From Candidatus Sulfopaludibacter sp. SbA3 (GTDB lineage: Bacteria > Acidobacteriota > Terriglobia > Bryobacterales > Bryobacteraceae), in NCBI GenBank assembly GCA_945890485.1, contig CAMDCN010000005.1, forward strand, positions 62,001 to 126,000: a DNA stretch of 64,000 nucleotides. The letters are read 5' to 3'. Below the pieces are notes generated by a model. The model had not been told where the DNA came from. It made no database searches and worked only from the letters and a program-made list of their open reading frames with translations. The translations under genes were made by a program, and so were the position numbers. Positions 20,323-29,580 of this stretch are shown here, piece after piece. Position 1 is the first letter of the stretch. Each line of letters starts with the position of its first letter.

Positions 20323-21619
20323 GCAACAGTTTTCCCGCCGCCGGATGTTACGGGGGTTGGGCGTCACCATGGCTCTGCCCTGGCTGGAATCACTCCCCGT
20401 TTGGGGAGAAGAGCCGCGCGGAAAGCGTGTCGCCAGTGACGCGCCGGTGCGGCTCGCTGTTCTGTTCTCCGGCAATGGCTTCCATAGCAAGGAGTGGTGG
20501 GCGCGCGGGGAAGGCCGGCAGATGGAGCTGGGCAAAGTTCTGGCGCCGCTGCAGGACTTCCGCGAAAAGATGTTGTTCGTCCAGGGGCTTTTCAACGCGG
20601 AAGCACTGAAAGGCAATATCCATAGCTCGCAGACGGGCAACCTTCTGTCCGGCGCGCCGCTGGCCTCGGGAGGCGAGATTCGCTCTGGCACCAGTATCGA
20701 TCAGCTTCTCGCTCAGCGCTACGGCAGCAGCACCAAAGTGCCCAGCCTCGTGCTGGGCTGCGAGAAGTCGAATCCCTCCGTTCACAAGAACTACTCGATG
20801 CTTTATAGCTCCCATATCTCCTGGAGCTCGCCGACTTCGCCTACGCCCCTTGAAATCTATCCGGCCCTCGCGTTCGATCGGCTATTTAAAGACGAAGTCA
20901 ACAAGGGCGATCAGAGTGTTCTCGATGCCGTGCTTGCCGACGCGGGCAGTCTTCGCCGCGGCATCAGCACCTCCGATCAACGCAAGCTCGACGAGTATCT
21001 CGACTCGGTGCGCGACGTGGAACAGCGAATCGCCAACGCGGGCAAAAAGGGTGAGCTGCAGGGCTGGCGGCCTACGCTCGAAAAACCCAATATGGCCCGC
21101 CCCGCCGATGGCATTCCGCAGGATATCGCCGAGCATATGCGGCTGATGGCCGACATTCTCGTTCTCGGGTTCCAGACCGATACCACCCGCATCACTACGC
21201 TGAAACTCAACAACGACCACAGCTCCCTCCGGTTTCCCAATCTCGGGGTGGACTACATGATCCACCACTTGCTCTCCCATTCCGATACCCCGGACTGGTT
21301 GAAAGTGAATCAGTTTTTCCTCGAACAGCTCGCCTACATCGCTCGGAAGCTCGACGCGATTCAGGAAGGGCCGCGGACGCTGCTCGATAATTCGATGATC
21401 CTCTACTGTTCCAGCATGCTCACCGGGAATCATGAAGCGCGGCAACTGCCCGTCGTGCTGCTTGGTGGCGGTGGCGGCCGCATCAAGGGTGGCCGTGTGC
21501 TCACTTACAACGACAAGCCCGATCGTCAGATGTGCAGGCTCTATCTCTCCATGATGGACAAGATGGAGGTCCGGCTGCCGCGCTTCGGCGACGCCGCTGC
21601 CCCGCTCGACGAAGTCTGA
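20303..21619 (+). CDS. DUF1552 family protein with twin-arginine signal
   Basis: A 438-residue protein of the DUF1552 family. The N-terminus 'SRRRMLRGLGVTMALPW' (residues 11-27) is a twin-arginine-type leader, so it should be exported folded. Family landmarks include 'VLFSGNGFHSKEWW', 'MLFVQGLFN', 'GTSIDQLLAQRYG' and 'LLSHSDTPDWLKVNQFF'. It overlaps the preceding DUF1592 gene by 20 bases, and the two families are found together across planctomycetes and acidobacteria, so joint function is likely though not biochemically defined. The stop TGA abuts the stop of the E2 gene on the other strand, sharing the palindrome TGATCA. No frameshift or truncation is seen. Confidence 0.87.
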   Translation: MNRNSSRQQFSRRRMLRGLGVTMALPWLESLPVWGEEPRGKRVASDAPVRLAVLFSGNGFHSKEWWARGEGRQMELGKVLAPLQDFREKMLFVQGLFNAEALKGNIHSSQTGNLLSGAPLASGGEIRSGTSIDQLLAQRYGSSTKVPSLVLGCEKSNPSVHKNYSMLYSSHISWSSPTSPTPLEIYPALAFDRLFKDEVNKGDQSVLDAVLADAGSLRRGISTSDQRKLDEYLDSVRDVEQRIANAGKKGELQGWRPTLEKPNMARPADGIPQDIAEHMRLMADILVLGFQTDTTRITTLKLNNDHSSLRFPNLGVDYMIHHLLSHSDTPDWLKVNQFFLEQLAYIARKLDAIQEGPRTLLDNSMILYCSSMLTGNHEARQLPVVLLGGGGGRIKGGRVLTYNDKPDRQMCRLYLSMMDKMEVRLPRFGDAAAPLDEV

Positions 21620-22705
21620 TCAGGGACAGTGCACCGCCGGCGGTGGCTCTTCGATCAGCTCCGCGATCGTCGCCAGAAAACGGGCCGCTGGCGCGCCGTC
21701 GACCACGCGGTGGTCGAACGTCAGGCTCAGCATCATCTGCTCACGGGCTACAATCTGCCCGCTTGGGAGCACGACCGGCTCCCAGCGGATCGCGCCTACG
21801 CCAAGCACCGCGGTCTCGGGGAAATTGATCATCGGCGTGAACGCCTCGACACCGTAGCTGCCGAGGTTCGAGATCGTGAACACGCCGCCTTGCAGATCTT
21901 CGGGCCGCAGCTTCCGCTGCCGCGCTGCCGTTACCAGCTCCGCCGAACGGTGCGCCACTTCGGTCAACGCCAATGAGACAACGTTGCGCACAACGGGCAC
22001 CACCAGTCCCTGTTCCGTATCTACGGCGAGGCCGATGTGGATCGCCGATGGAAGGACGATTCGGTCCTCTTCCCAACGGCCAGCGAGCAGAGGATGCTGC
22101 GCCAATCCAAGGGCCGCCAGCTTTGCCAGGATGTCATTGAACGATGGCGGCGGCGCGGGTTGGAGCTTCAGCTTCCATCGGTTCCGCAGCGCTGTTAGCC
22201 GGCTGGCATCCACCCGCCGGGTCAACGTCACTGGCGCCGTCCGCGCACGGCTCTCCATCATGCGCTCGGCGATCACGCGGCGCACGCCGGTCACAGGCGC
22301 GGTTTGTTCCTGCGGCAGGGATTGCGCAGCCACCCGGACGTCCTGCTCCCGCACCCGGCCTCCCATGCCGCTGCCCGCCAATTGCGATACATCCACGCCC
22401 AACTCCGCCGCCACGCGCCGCGCCCGCGGCGTCACCGCCCGCTCGCCGGGCGGCTCCTCTCCCGCTGCCAGCAGGTAGCCAATCAACTGCCCCGGCTTCA
22501 CCAGTGCGCCTGGGCTCGGCGCGTCCGGGGCCAGGTGCAGCACCCCGGCGTCGAGCGATTCCACGTCCATCGTCACCTTGTCGCTCTCGAGTGAAAACAG
22601 CGGCTCACCGGCCTGCACCATCTCTCCGGCGGACTTCAGCCACTCCACAAACGTCCCTTCCTCCATCGACCATCCCAGCCGTGGAATCGTGATCTCTATC
22701 GCCAT
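21620..22705 (-). CDS. Dihydrolipoyl acyltransferase (E2) of a 2-oxoacid/acetoin dehydrogenase complex
   Basis: A 361-residue E2. An N-terminal lipoyl domain (residues 1-75) has the lipoyl lysine in 'ESDKVTMDVES' (about K43). A peripheral subunit-binding domain follows ('TPRARRVAAELGVD', about 92-125), then the acyltransferase domain (about 140-355) with the catalytic 'DHRVVDGAPAARF'. It is last in a minus-strand operon. Its ribosome site AAGGAGTGA contains the stop codon of the E1 gene, leaving only a few bases between the two. No dihydrolipoamide dehydrogenase (E3) lies in the window, so a shared E3 would be needed. At one lipoyl domain it is a compact E2. Pyruvate, acetoin or branched-chain oxoacid cannot be distinguished from sequence alone. 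Confidence 0.9.
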   Translation of the reverse strand: MAIEITIPRLGWSMEEGTFVEWLKSAGEMVQAGEPLFSLESDKVTMDVESLDAGVLHLAPDAPSPGALVKPGQLIGYLLAAGEEPPGERAVTPRARRVAAELGVDVSQLAGSGMGGRVREQDVRVAAQSLPQEQTAPVTGVRRVIAERMMESRARTAPVTLTRRVDASRLTALRNRWKLKLQPAPPPSFNDILAKLAALGLAQHPLLAGRWEEDRIVLPSAIHIGLAVDTEQGLVVPVVRNVVSLALTEVAHRSAELVTAARQRKLRPEDLQGGVFTISNLGSYGVEAFTPMINFPETAVLGVGAIRWEPVVLPSGQIVAREQMMLSLTFDHRVVDGAPAARFLATIAELIEEPPPAVHCP

Positions 22706-22709
22706 CGGT

Positions 22710-24683
22710 TCACTCCTTGATCAGCGCGCGGATAGCCGCGGCAATCGCGGCCACGCCTGGCTGCACCGCGGCCTCGAGCGTCGGGCTGTACGGTGTCGGC
22801 GCGAAGGCGCCATTCAGCCGTCGGATGGGGGCGTCCAAGTCATTGAAGCCGGCGTCGGCTACCTGCGCCACAATCTCGGCCCCAATGCCGAAGGGTGCGA
22901 ACGCTTCGTCGACGACGAGCAGGCGGCCCGTTTTTCGGACCGACGCCAGGATCGCCGCCGTATCGAGCGGAGACACCGTCCGCGGATCGATCACCTCCAC
23001 CGAGATGCCCTCCTCGGCCAGTTGCTTCGCCGCTGCTAAAGTGCGCTCCGTCATCAACGCGATCGCCACCACGGTGGCGTGCTTGCCCTCGCGCAGAATC
23101 CGCGCTCGCCCGAACTCAATTTCGTAGGACTCCGCCGGCACCGGGCCTTTCATCGACATCAGTTCCCGCGGTTCGAGAAACAGCACCGGGTCCTGGCAGC
23201 GCAGCGCGTGCGTCAATAGCCCCTTGGCGTCGTAAGGCGAAGACGGGATCACCACCCGTAGCCCGGGAATGTGACCGTAGATCGAGTAGTAACTTCCCGA
23301 ATGGTGAGTCGCCGCGGCATGGCCAATGCCGATGCATCCACGCAGCAGAATCGGCATCTGCAACCGGCCGCTGCTCATGTACTGCATCTTCGCGATCTGG
23401 TTGATGATCTCCCCGAACGCATCATTGATGAAGTCGATGAACATGAAGTCGATGACGGGGCGCGTACCCGTCATGGCCGCGCCGCAGCCCATGCCCACGA
23501 AGCCCCGCTCCGCGATCGGCGTATCGCAAAGCCTAGCGGCCCCGTACTTGTCGAACAGGCCGGCCGTCGTGCCGAAGTTGCCGCCGCGTTTGCCAATTCC
23601 CTCGCCGAAAACGAAGATCCCTGGATTGCCCGCCATCTCGTGGTCCAGCGCCTCCAACGTTGCCGCCGCGTAGGAGATCTCGCGCCCGGCGCCTGCCGCC
23701 AAGCCCGGTTCCGTTTGCACCGTGCGCGGCCGTGAATAGACGTGAGTGGTCGCCGCCTCCGCTTCCGGCCACGGGGCAGTCTCCGCGGCCTGCGTCGCGG
23801 CGGCGACCTCCCCCTGTAGCTCCGTGTCAATGGTCGCCAACTCCTCCTCGGTCGCCGCCCCTGACTCGATCAGGTGGGCCCGATACCGCTTGATCGGGCA
23901 ACGCTCCCGCCACGCCGCCACCTCCTCGCGCGTCCGGTAGGTATAGTCGCCCATACCCTCTGAGTGCGGCCTCGTGCGGTAGGTCCTGCATTCGAGCAAC
24001 GTCGGCCCGCCGCCAGTCCGCGCTCGCTCCGCCGCCTCGGCTGCTGAGCGCGACACTGCCAGGACATCGTTCCCGTCCACCAACACACCCGGCATCCCGT
24101 ACGCAGCCCCGCGCGATGCCACGTCGGGATTCCCTGCTGAATAGGCAAATGGAACTTCGGTGGCAAACTGATTGTTCTCGCATACAAAGAGCACGGGAAG
24201 TTTCCAGATGCTCGCCAAGTTCAGGCCCTCATGGAACGCTCCGTTGTTCGTCGCGCCGTCGCCGAAGAACGCCACCGCCACGCTGTCTGTCTGCAGGAGC
24301 TTGAAGCTGTAGCCCGCGCCGGCCGCCTGCAGGATGCACGGGCCCACGATGCCGCTCGTCCCCATCATTCCGATCTCGGGCGAGAACAGATGCATCGATC
24401 CGCCACGCCCTCGCGAACAGCCGGTTGCGCGGCCGAATAACTCGGCGACTAACTCCGCCACGGGTAGCCCTTTCGCTAAAGCATGGCCATGTCCGCGGTG
24501 CGTGCTGAAGATCGCATCGGTAGTCCGCAGATGCGCGCAGACCCCGGTAGCGATCGCCTCCTGCCCCACGTACGTGTGGCAAGCACCATGCACCAGTCCT
24601 CGCGCGTGGCATCGCGCCAGTTGCTCCTCCGCCACGCGGATCAACTGCATCGTGCGGTAGAGGTATCGCGAATCGGAATTCAT
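22710..24683 (-). CDS. Fused E1 alpha-beta subunit of a 2-oxoacid/acetoin dehydrogenase
   Basis: Thiamine-diphosphate enzyme of about 657 residues joining the two usual E1 chains. The alpha part carries 'RGGSMHLF' and the ThDP/Mg motif 'GDGATNNGAFHEGLN'. The beta part starts near residue 330 ('REISYAAATLEALDHEM') with 'CDTPIAERGFVGMGCGAAM' and 'VVDEAFAPFG'. A longer frame reaches 24965, but its extra 94 residues are just the SDR gene read in another frame. The ATG at 24683 overlaps the SDR stop as ATGA and begins 'MNSDSRYLYRTMQLIRV', the normal E1-alpha start. Four-base coupling to the SDR and close spacing to E2 indicate one operon. Fusion of alpha and beta is known but less common than separate genes. 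Confidence 0.9.
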   Translation of the reverse strand: MNSDSRYLYRTMQLIRVAEEQLARCHARGLVHGACHTYVGQEAIATGVCAHLRTTDAIFSTHRGHGHALAKGLPVAELVAELFGRATGCSRGRGGSMHLFSPEIGMMGTSGIVGPCILQAAGAGYSFKLLQTDSVAVAFFGDGATNNGAFHEGLNLASIWKLPVLFVCENNQFATEVPFAYSAGNPDVASRGAAYGMPGVLVDGNDVLAVSRSAAEAAERARTGGGPTLLECRTYRTRPHSEGMGDYTYRTREEVAAWRERCPIKRYRAHLIESGAATEEELATIDTELQGEVAAATQAAETAPWPEAEAATTHVYSRPRTVQTEPGLAAGAGREISYAAATLEALDHEMAGNPGIFVFGEGIGKRGGNFGTTAGLFDKYGAARLCDTPIAERGFVGMGCGAAMTGTRPVIDFMFIDFINDAFGEIINQIAKMQYMSSGRLQMPILLRGCIGIGHAAATHHSGSYYSIYGHIPGLRVVIPSSPYDAKGLLTHALRCQDPVLFLEPRELMSMKGPVPAESYEIEFGRARILREGKHATVVAIALMTERTLAAAKQLAEEGISVEVIDPRTVSPLDTAAILASVRKTGRLLVVDEAFAPFGIGAEIVAQVADAGFNDLDAPIRRLNGAFAPTPYSPTLEAAVQPGVAAIAAAIRALIKE

Positions 24684-25495
24684 GCCTTGCCTCCCCGGGC
24701 TGGCGGCCGCACGGAGCCTCCGCCGTTCAGCGCCAGGTTGCCGCCGTCCATGGGAATTAGCGCGCCGGTGATCCACTCGGAGGCGTCGGAGGCCAACAGC
24801 ACCGCTAACCCCCGGATATCGTCCGGGCGCCCCAGACGTCCCGCCGGGATGCCACTCAGGAACTGGTCCTGCAGCTTCGGGTTCTCGGCAATCCGCTTCT
24901 CCAAGCCTGGGTTCAATACCTGCGCCGGCAATATCGCATTCACCCGGACGCCGCCCGCCGCCCACTCCGTACTGAGTTCCCGTGTCATCTGGGCTACCGC
25001 GCCCATCGCCATGCTGTAGGCAATATGCCCACGGCCCAATGCCGTCACGCTGGCCAGCGATCCGATGTTCACAATGCTGCCTCGCCCGGCCGCTAGCATC
25101 CGCCGTCCCGCCTCCTGGCAGGCGCAGAAGCGCCCCAGCACCAGGTTCCGCCAGACCTCTTCCACGTCTTCGAGCGAGATCTCCTCCGGCGCGCCATGGA
25201 TGCCCTCGCCTGCTACATTCCCGAGAAAATCTATCCGGCCGAACTCAGCATCGAGCAACCGGAACAGGTCCCGTATTTGTGCCGGGTCAGCTACGTCGCG
25301 CACCGCCGCAATCGCCCGGCGGCCCGTCGCCGCGATCTCGGCGGCCGTGCGATTTACGCCCGCTTCGTTCAGGTCCACCAGCAGTAGTTCAGCGCCGGCC
25401 TCAGCCAGTGCCAGCGCCATCGCGCGCCCCATGCCCTGGGCCGCGCCGCTGACTACGGCCACCTTGTTGGTCAGATCAAACAGAGGAAGAGTCAT
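24680..25495 (-). CDS. Short-chain dehydrogenase/reductase lacking the catalytic lysine
   Basis: A 271-residue SDR. The cofactor motif 'SGAAQGMGRA' sits at residues 16-25, 'GNVAGE' at about 93, the catalytic serine lies in 'NIGSLASV' and the C-terminal 'SEWITGALIPMDGGN' is typical. The active-site tyrosine is present in 'HIAYSMAMGAVAQM', but the usual YxxxK lysine is methionine (Y-S-M-A-M). The enzyme may therefore be altered or depend on another base. It sits between the MFS transporter and the E1 gene, overlapping E1 by four bases, so its substrate may be an imported hydroxy or keto acid that feeds the dehydrogenase complex (inference). The start at 25495 leaves seven bases before the transporter stop. 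Confidence 0.87.
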   Translation of the reverse strand: MTLPLFDLTNKVAVVSGAAQGMGRAMALALAEAGAELLLVDLNEAGVNRTAAEIAATGRRAIAAVRDVADPAQIRDLFRLLDAEFGRIDFLGNVAGEGIHGAPEEISLEDVEEVWRNLVLGRFCACQEAGRRMLAAGRGSIVNIGSLASVTALGRGHIAYSMAMGAVAQMTRELSTEWAAGGVRVNAILPAQVLNPGLEKRIAENPKLQDQFLSGIPAGRLGRPDDIRGLAVLLASDASEWITGALIPMDGGNLALNGGGSVRPPARGGKA

Positions 25496-25502
25496 GAATT
25501 TC

Positions 25503-26831
25503 TCAGTCTTTAGATAGTACTGGCGGCGCCGGCTTCACTTGGACGAAACTTACGATCAGCCCTCCGGCCAGGTACCACCCCGCCAGGACGAATAAGCAAG
25601 TGCTGTCCGTCGCGCCGCGCACCTTAATCCACCCAATGAGATGGTTGCCGAAATATCCAGCCAGGTTGGCGAAGATGTTGATGAGGCCGATGCTCACCGC
25701 CGCCGCCGAAGCGGTCAATGCCATCGTCGGCAAAGCCCAGAACGGGGAGGGCCACGAGTATGCGGTGACGCCCGTCAGCAGTAGCCACGCCATCGCCCAG
25801 GGAAAGGATTGGCCCGGAATTGCGCTCAATGCGAGAAAGGTCCCCGTAGCGCAAAGGCCTGCGATGCAGATCCCCTTGCGGTTCCCCGTCCGGTCCGCCG
25901 CGAAGCCCGCATACAGAACCCCGATCAAGCCGCAGGCGTAGAAGAGGCCGCTATAGAGCAGTGTTGCCGTGTCGGACCCGCCGGAGAGGTTCTTCACCGT
26001 TGTCGGCAACCAGAATGACAACGCGTACCCGCCCATGTTCGCCGCGAAGATTCCCATCGCCAGCAGCCACACGTTTCTCGTCCGTAGCGCCTGGCCCACG
26101 GTGTATTTCTGCGCCGATTCCTTAGCCGCCGCTTCCGCTGCCAGAACGCCCTCCAGATATTCCCGCTCCGCCGCGCTCAACCATTTCGCATCGCGCGGCC
26201 GGTCAGTGAGATAGAACAGCGTCACCACGCCGAGCGCCACCGCCGGCAATCCTTCCACCACGAACAGCCACTGCCATCCGTGCCATCCCAGCCAGTCCAC
26301 ATGCAGCAACGCCCCTGACAGCGGGGCCCCTAACGCCAGGCTCAGCGGAATGCCCACGATGAATCCAGACATCGCCCGGGCCCGCTCCTGCATGGGAAAC
26401 CAGTGCGTGAAGTAGACGATAATCCCAGGGAAGAACCCGGCTTCCGCGACCCCCAGCAAAAATCGGGTCCAGTAAAACTGCGCCGGCGTCTCCACCAGAG
26501 CGGTGGCCGCCGACAGGATCCCCCAAGTGATCAGGATCCGCGCAAACCACTTCCTTGCGCTCCACCGCTCCACCAGCAGCGCCCCCGGTATCTCCAGGAT
26601 CAGGTAGCCGATGAAGAAGATCCCGATGCCGAAGCCAAATACCTCTTCCGAGAATCCGAGATCCTGCGCCATGCGCAATTTCGCGAATCCCACGTTCGCC
26701 CGGTCGAGGTATGCCACCACGTAGAGCAGGATGACCAGCGGCAAAATACGCCAAGCTACCTTCCGGCGCAAGGCGGAAATGGCGGAGGCGTCGAGTGTGC
26801 TTACGGGGCTGATGACCGCCGAGCGTATCAT
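25503..26831 (-). CDS. MFS transporter, anion:cation symporter (ACS) type
   Basis: About 443 residues with twelve hydrophobic segments. 'VAYLDRANVGFAKLRM' after the first helix and 'GVAEAGFFPGIIVYFTHWFP' are signatures of the ACS family, which imports organic anions such as sugar acids, tartrate or phthalate. The frame is open to 27263, but the extra N-terminal 144 residues are not family-like and run through the divergent intergenic region. The ATG at 26831 leaves about 34 residues before the first helix, as expected, although its ribosome site is weak. First gene of the operon with the SDR, E1 and E2, suggesting uptake of a carboxylate that the downstream enzymes oxidise. The exact substrate is unknown. 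Confidence 0.88.
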   Translation of the reverse strand: MIRSAVISPVSTLDASAISALRRKVAWRILPLVILLYVVAYLDRANVGFAKLRMAQDLGFSEEVFGFGIGIFFIGYLILEIPGALLVERWSARKWFARILITWGILSAATALVETPAQFYWTRFLLGVAEAGFFPGIIVYFTHWFPMQERARAMSGFIVGIPLSLALGAPLSGALLHVDWLGWHGWQWLFVVEGLPAVALGVVTLFYLTDRPRDAKWLSAAEREYLEGVLAAEAAAKESAQKYTVGQALRTRNVWLLAMGIFAANMGGYALSFWLPTTVKNLSGGSDTATLLYSGLFYACGLIGVLYAGFAADRTGNRKGICIAGLCATGTFLALSAIPGQSFPWAMAWLLLTGVTAYSWPSPFWALPTMALTASAAAVSIGLINIFANLAGYFGNHLIGWIKVRGATDSTCLFVLAGWYLAGGLIVSFVQVKPAPPVLSKD

Positions 26832-27150
26832 ACCCGGCGTGGAGCAACATCGGCTCGCTCGCCCAGTGCCCGGGCACCATTTTGCCAACAAGTTATCGGG
26901 CGAGTCCTGCCGCGCCGAGCCGGGGAACTGGGCCGCGGAGCCAAGCTCCGAGCGGAACCCCCTCCAGCCGAAGATCCGCAACTCCTCGACGCTCACAAAC
27001 TTCAACGCTCCCGGATTGACAAAACGACAGCCGCCCAATCTAGAGCCTTTGCCTCGGCTCCATAACCACCCCCAGCATCTGATACCATACGGCCAAAATT
27101 CAGCAGCGGACCCCGTCGCCCCGCGGCATCCCTTCTCCCGGAGCCCCTTC
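26832..27150. other. Divergent intergenic region between the MFS operon and ggt
   Basis: About 320 bases that must hold promoters for both directions. I cannot place convincing -35/-10 pairs. A perfect 10-base palindrome TGCCCGGGCA (about 26867-26876) is an operator candidate only. GGAG at 27140-27143 is the likely ribosome site of the ggt gene. Frames that run through here from either side have no family similarity that I recognise. Confidence 0.45.
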
Positions 27151-28797
27151 ATGAACCGACTCACCGTCTGCCTGCTCGCCCTCGCGACACTCAGCCACGC
27201 ACAAAAGTCCGACCGCGCCCACGGCCGCTCCATGGTCATCGCCACCGGCGGCATCGTCGCCACCAGTCAGGTTCTCGCTTCGCAGGCCGGCGCCCAAATC
27301 CTCGCCCAAGGCGGCAACGCTGTCGACGCTGCCATCGCCGCCAACGCCGTCCTTGGTCTCGTCGAACCCATGATGTGCGGCATCGGCGGCGACCTCTTCG
27401 TCATGTACCGCGATGCCAAAACCGGGCAAGTCACCGGCCTCAACGCCTCCGGCGCCGCCCCCCAGGCCATGACCATCGAAGCCCTCCGAGCGAAAGGCCT
27501 CAAGAAGATGGACTCCACCGGCATCCACTCCGTCACCGTCCCCGGCTGCGTCCGCGGCTGGCAGGCCATGCACAAGAGGTACGGCAAACTCCCCTGGAAA
27601 TCGCTCTTCGCCACCACCATCCGCCTCGCCAACGAAGGCTTCCCCATCCAGGAAATGGTCGGCCGCGGTTGGGATTCCCCCCTCGTCCGCAAAGACCCCG
27701 AAGGCATCCGGGTCTTCTACCCCAACAACAAAGTCCCCGCTGTTGGCGAACTTTGGAAGAACCCCGGCCTCGGCCGCGCCATGAGCCTCATCGCCGAGAA
27801 AGGCGCCGACGCCTTCTATACCGGTGAGATCGCCTCTGCCATCGTGAAGAAGTCGAAGCAACTTGGCGGACTCCTCGAACCGGCCGACCTCGCCGCCTTC
27901 GAGCCAGAATGGGTCACCCCCATCTCCACCACGTATCGCGGCTGGCGGGTCCACGAACTGCCCCCCAATGGCCAGGGCCTCGCTGCCCTCTCCATGCTCA
28001 ACATCCTCGAAAACTTCGACGCCGCCGGCCCGTACTCTTCCACCGAGTTCCACCGCAAGATCGAAGCCATGAAGCTCGCCTACGCCGACCTCAAGTACGT
28101 CGCCGATCCCCGCGTCGTCAAGGTCCCCACCCAGGGCATGATCGCCAAACCCTACGCCGCCCAGCGCGCCAAACTCATCAACGCCGATACCGCTAACTGC
28201 GCCGTCGCCCCCGGCCAGCCGCCAACCTCCAGCGACACCACCTACTTTTCCGTCGTCGATCAGGAAGGCAACATCGCCTCGTGGATCCAAAGCGTCTCCG
28301 GCGGCTGGGCCTCCGGCGTCATGGTCGACGGCATGGGCTTCCATCTCCACAATCGCGGGGCAAGCTTCAGTTTCGACAAGGCCGCGCCCAACGCTCTGCT
28401 GCCGGGCAAACGCCCGTTCCACACCATCATTCCTGGTCTGATGCAGAAGGATGAACTCCACATCGGCTTCGGCATCATGAGCGGCGCCAATCAGCCTCTC
28501 GCCCACGCCCAGTTCGTCTCCTATCTCGCCGACCATGGCATGAACCTGCAGCAGGCCCTCGAAGCCCCGCGCTTCACCAAGTCCCGCGCCACCGGCTGCG
28601 ACGTCACCATCGAATCCCGCGTCGGCCTCGATACGCTCCAGCAACTCTCCGCCAAGGGCCACCAGATCGTCATCGCCCAGCCCTATACCGCCCGCATGGG
28701 CCGGGGCAACGCCGTCATGCACAACACGAAAACGAAGGTGAACAGCGCAGCCTCCGACCCGCGCGCCGACGGCGCCGCAATCCCCCAGCCCCAGTAA
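27151..28797 (+). CDS. ggt: Gamma-glutamyltransferase
   Basis: Exported 548-residue gamma-glutamyltransferase, which transfers or hydrolyses the gamma-glutamyl group of glutathione and related compounds. It has a signal peptide (residues 1-18, 'MNRLTVCLLALATLSHAQ'), the family start 'GGIVATSQVLASQAG', 'GGNAVDAAIAANAVLGLVEP' and 'MCGIGGDLFVMY'. The autocleavage site lies in 'SSDTTYFSVVDQEGNIAS' (about 351-368), where the threonine before 'YFSVVD' becomes the catalytic nucleophile of the small subunit. The longer frame from 26731 is rejected because only the ATG at 27151 gives a signal peptide and it has a GGAG upstream. One base separates its stop from the dioxygenase gene, so they are surely co-transcribed. 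Confidence 0.93.
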   Translation: MNRLTVCLLALATLSHAQKSDRAHGRSMVIATGGIVATSQVLASQAGAQILAQGGNAVDAAIAANAVLGLVEPMMCGIGGDLFVMYRDAKTGQVTGLNASGAAPQAMTIEALRAKGLKKMDSTGIHSVTVPGCVRGWQAMHKRYGKLPWKSLFATTIRLANEGFPIQEMVGRGWDSPLVRKDPEGIRVFYPNNKVPAVGELWKNPGLGRAMSLIAEKGADAFYTGEIASAIVKKSKQLGGLLEPADLAAFEPEWVTPISTTYRGWRVHELPPNGQGLAALSMLNILENFDAAGPYSSTEFHRKIEAMKLAYADLKYVADPRVVKVPTQGMIAKPYAAQRAKLINADTANCAVAPGQPPTSSDTTYFSVVDQEGNIASWIQSVSGGWASGVMVDGMGFHLHNRGASFSFDKAAPNALLPGKRPFHTIIPGLMQKDELHIGFGIMSGANQPLAHAQFVSYLADHGMNLQQALEAPRFTKSRATGCDVTIESRVGLDTLQQLSAKGHQIVIAQPYTARMGRGNAVMHNTKTKVNSAASDPRADGAAIPQPQ

Positions 28798-28798
28798 G

Positions 28799-29569
28799 AT
28801 GCTGCCAGCAATCTTCTTCGGCCACGGCAACCCGATGAACGCTCTCGCCGAGAACCCGTTCACTGCGGCCTGGCGCCGCTTCGGCTTGGCCACGCCCAAA
28901 CCCCGGGCCATCCTCTCCATCTCCGCGCATTGGTATGTCCCCGGCACCGGCGTCAGCATCAGCAGCGTCCCGCGGACCATCCACGATTTCGGCGGCTTTC
29001 CCGAGTCTCTTTACGCCGTGCGATATCCGGCGCCCGGAGATCCCGGCCTCGCCAACCGCGTTCATCAACTCCTCCAGCCGCTGCCCGTGCAGCTCGATCA
29101 CTCCTGGGGCCTCGATCACGGTACGTGGTCCGTACTCTGCCACGTCTATCCGGATGCCGATGTTCCCGTCGTCCAACTCAGCATCGACCGCGACAAGCCC
29201 GCGGAGTCTCACTACGAAATCGGCCGGAAACTCGCCCCTTTGCGCCAGGAAGGTGTTCTCATCGTTGGCAGTGGCAACCTGGTCCATAACCTGCGCGCCT
29301 ACGCCTGGGGACGCGACAATCCGGATCCCTACGACTGGGCCCTGCGTTTCGAAGATCGCGCCAAGGGCATCCTGCTGGCCGGCGAAACGAAACCATTGAT
29401 CCGCTACGAGTCGCTGGGAGCAGAGTCTGCTCTTGCCATTCCGACCCCGGAGCACTATCTCCCCCTGCTCTACATCCTCGGCGCCCGGCAGCAAAACGAT
29501 CCCATCACGTTTCCCGTCGAAGGGATTGAAGGCGGCTCCATTTCGATGCTAAGCGTCCAAATTGGATAA
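28799..29569 (+). CDS. ygiD: 4,5-DOPA dioxygenase-like extradiol ring-cleavage protein (LigB/YgiD family)
   Basis: A 256-residue protein of the YgiD/DODA branch of class III extradiol dioxygenases, which open catechol-type rings using Fe(II) or Zn(II). The metal-binding histidines fit 'FFGHGNPMNAL' (residues 6-16) and 'SISAHWYVPG' (about 41-50). 'DHSWGLDHGTWSVL' (about 100-113) and 'VGSGNLVHNLR' (about 158-168) are also typical. Length is normal. The ATG is one base after the ggt stop, an operon with ggt. The AraC gene begins 12 bases downstream on the same strand and may belong to the same transcript or regulate it. The natural substrate of bacterial homologues is not settled. Confidence 0.9.
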   Translation: MLPAIFFGHGNPMNALAENPFTAAWRRFGLATPKPRAILSISAHWYVPGTGVSISSVPRTIHDFGGFPESLYAVRYPAPGDPGLANRVHQLLQPLPVQLDHSWGLDHGTWSVLCHVYPDADVPVVQLSIDRDKPAESHYEIGRKLAPLRQEGVLIVGSGNLVHNLRAYAWGRDNPDPYDWALRFEDRAKGILLAGETKPLIRYESLGAESALAIPTPEHYLPLLYILGARQQNDPITFPVEGIEGGSISMLSVQIG

Positions 29570-29580
29570 CCTGCTCATTC

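Noticed and set aside
24684-24965. N-terminal extension of the E1 fusion
   Set aside because: It is the SDR gene read in another frame; the ATGA overlap at 24680-24683 marks the true start.
27100-28980. 626-codon open frame on the minus strand
   Set aside because: Antisense of the gamma-glutamyltransferase and dioxygenase genes, glycine- and valine-rich without recognisable domain.
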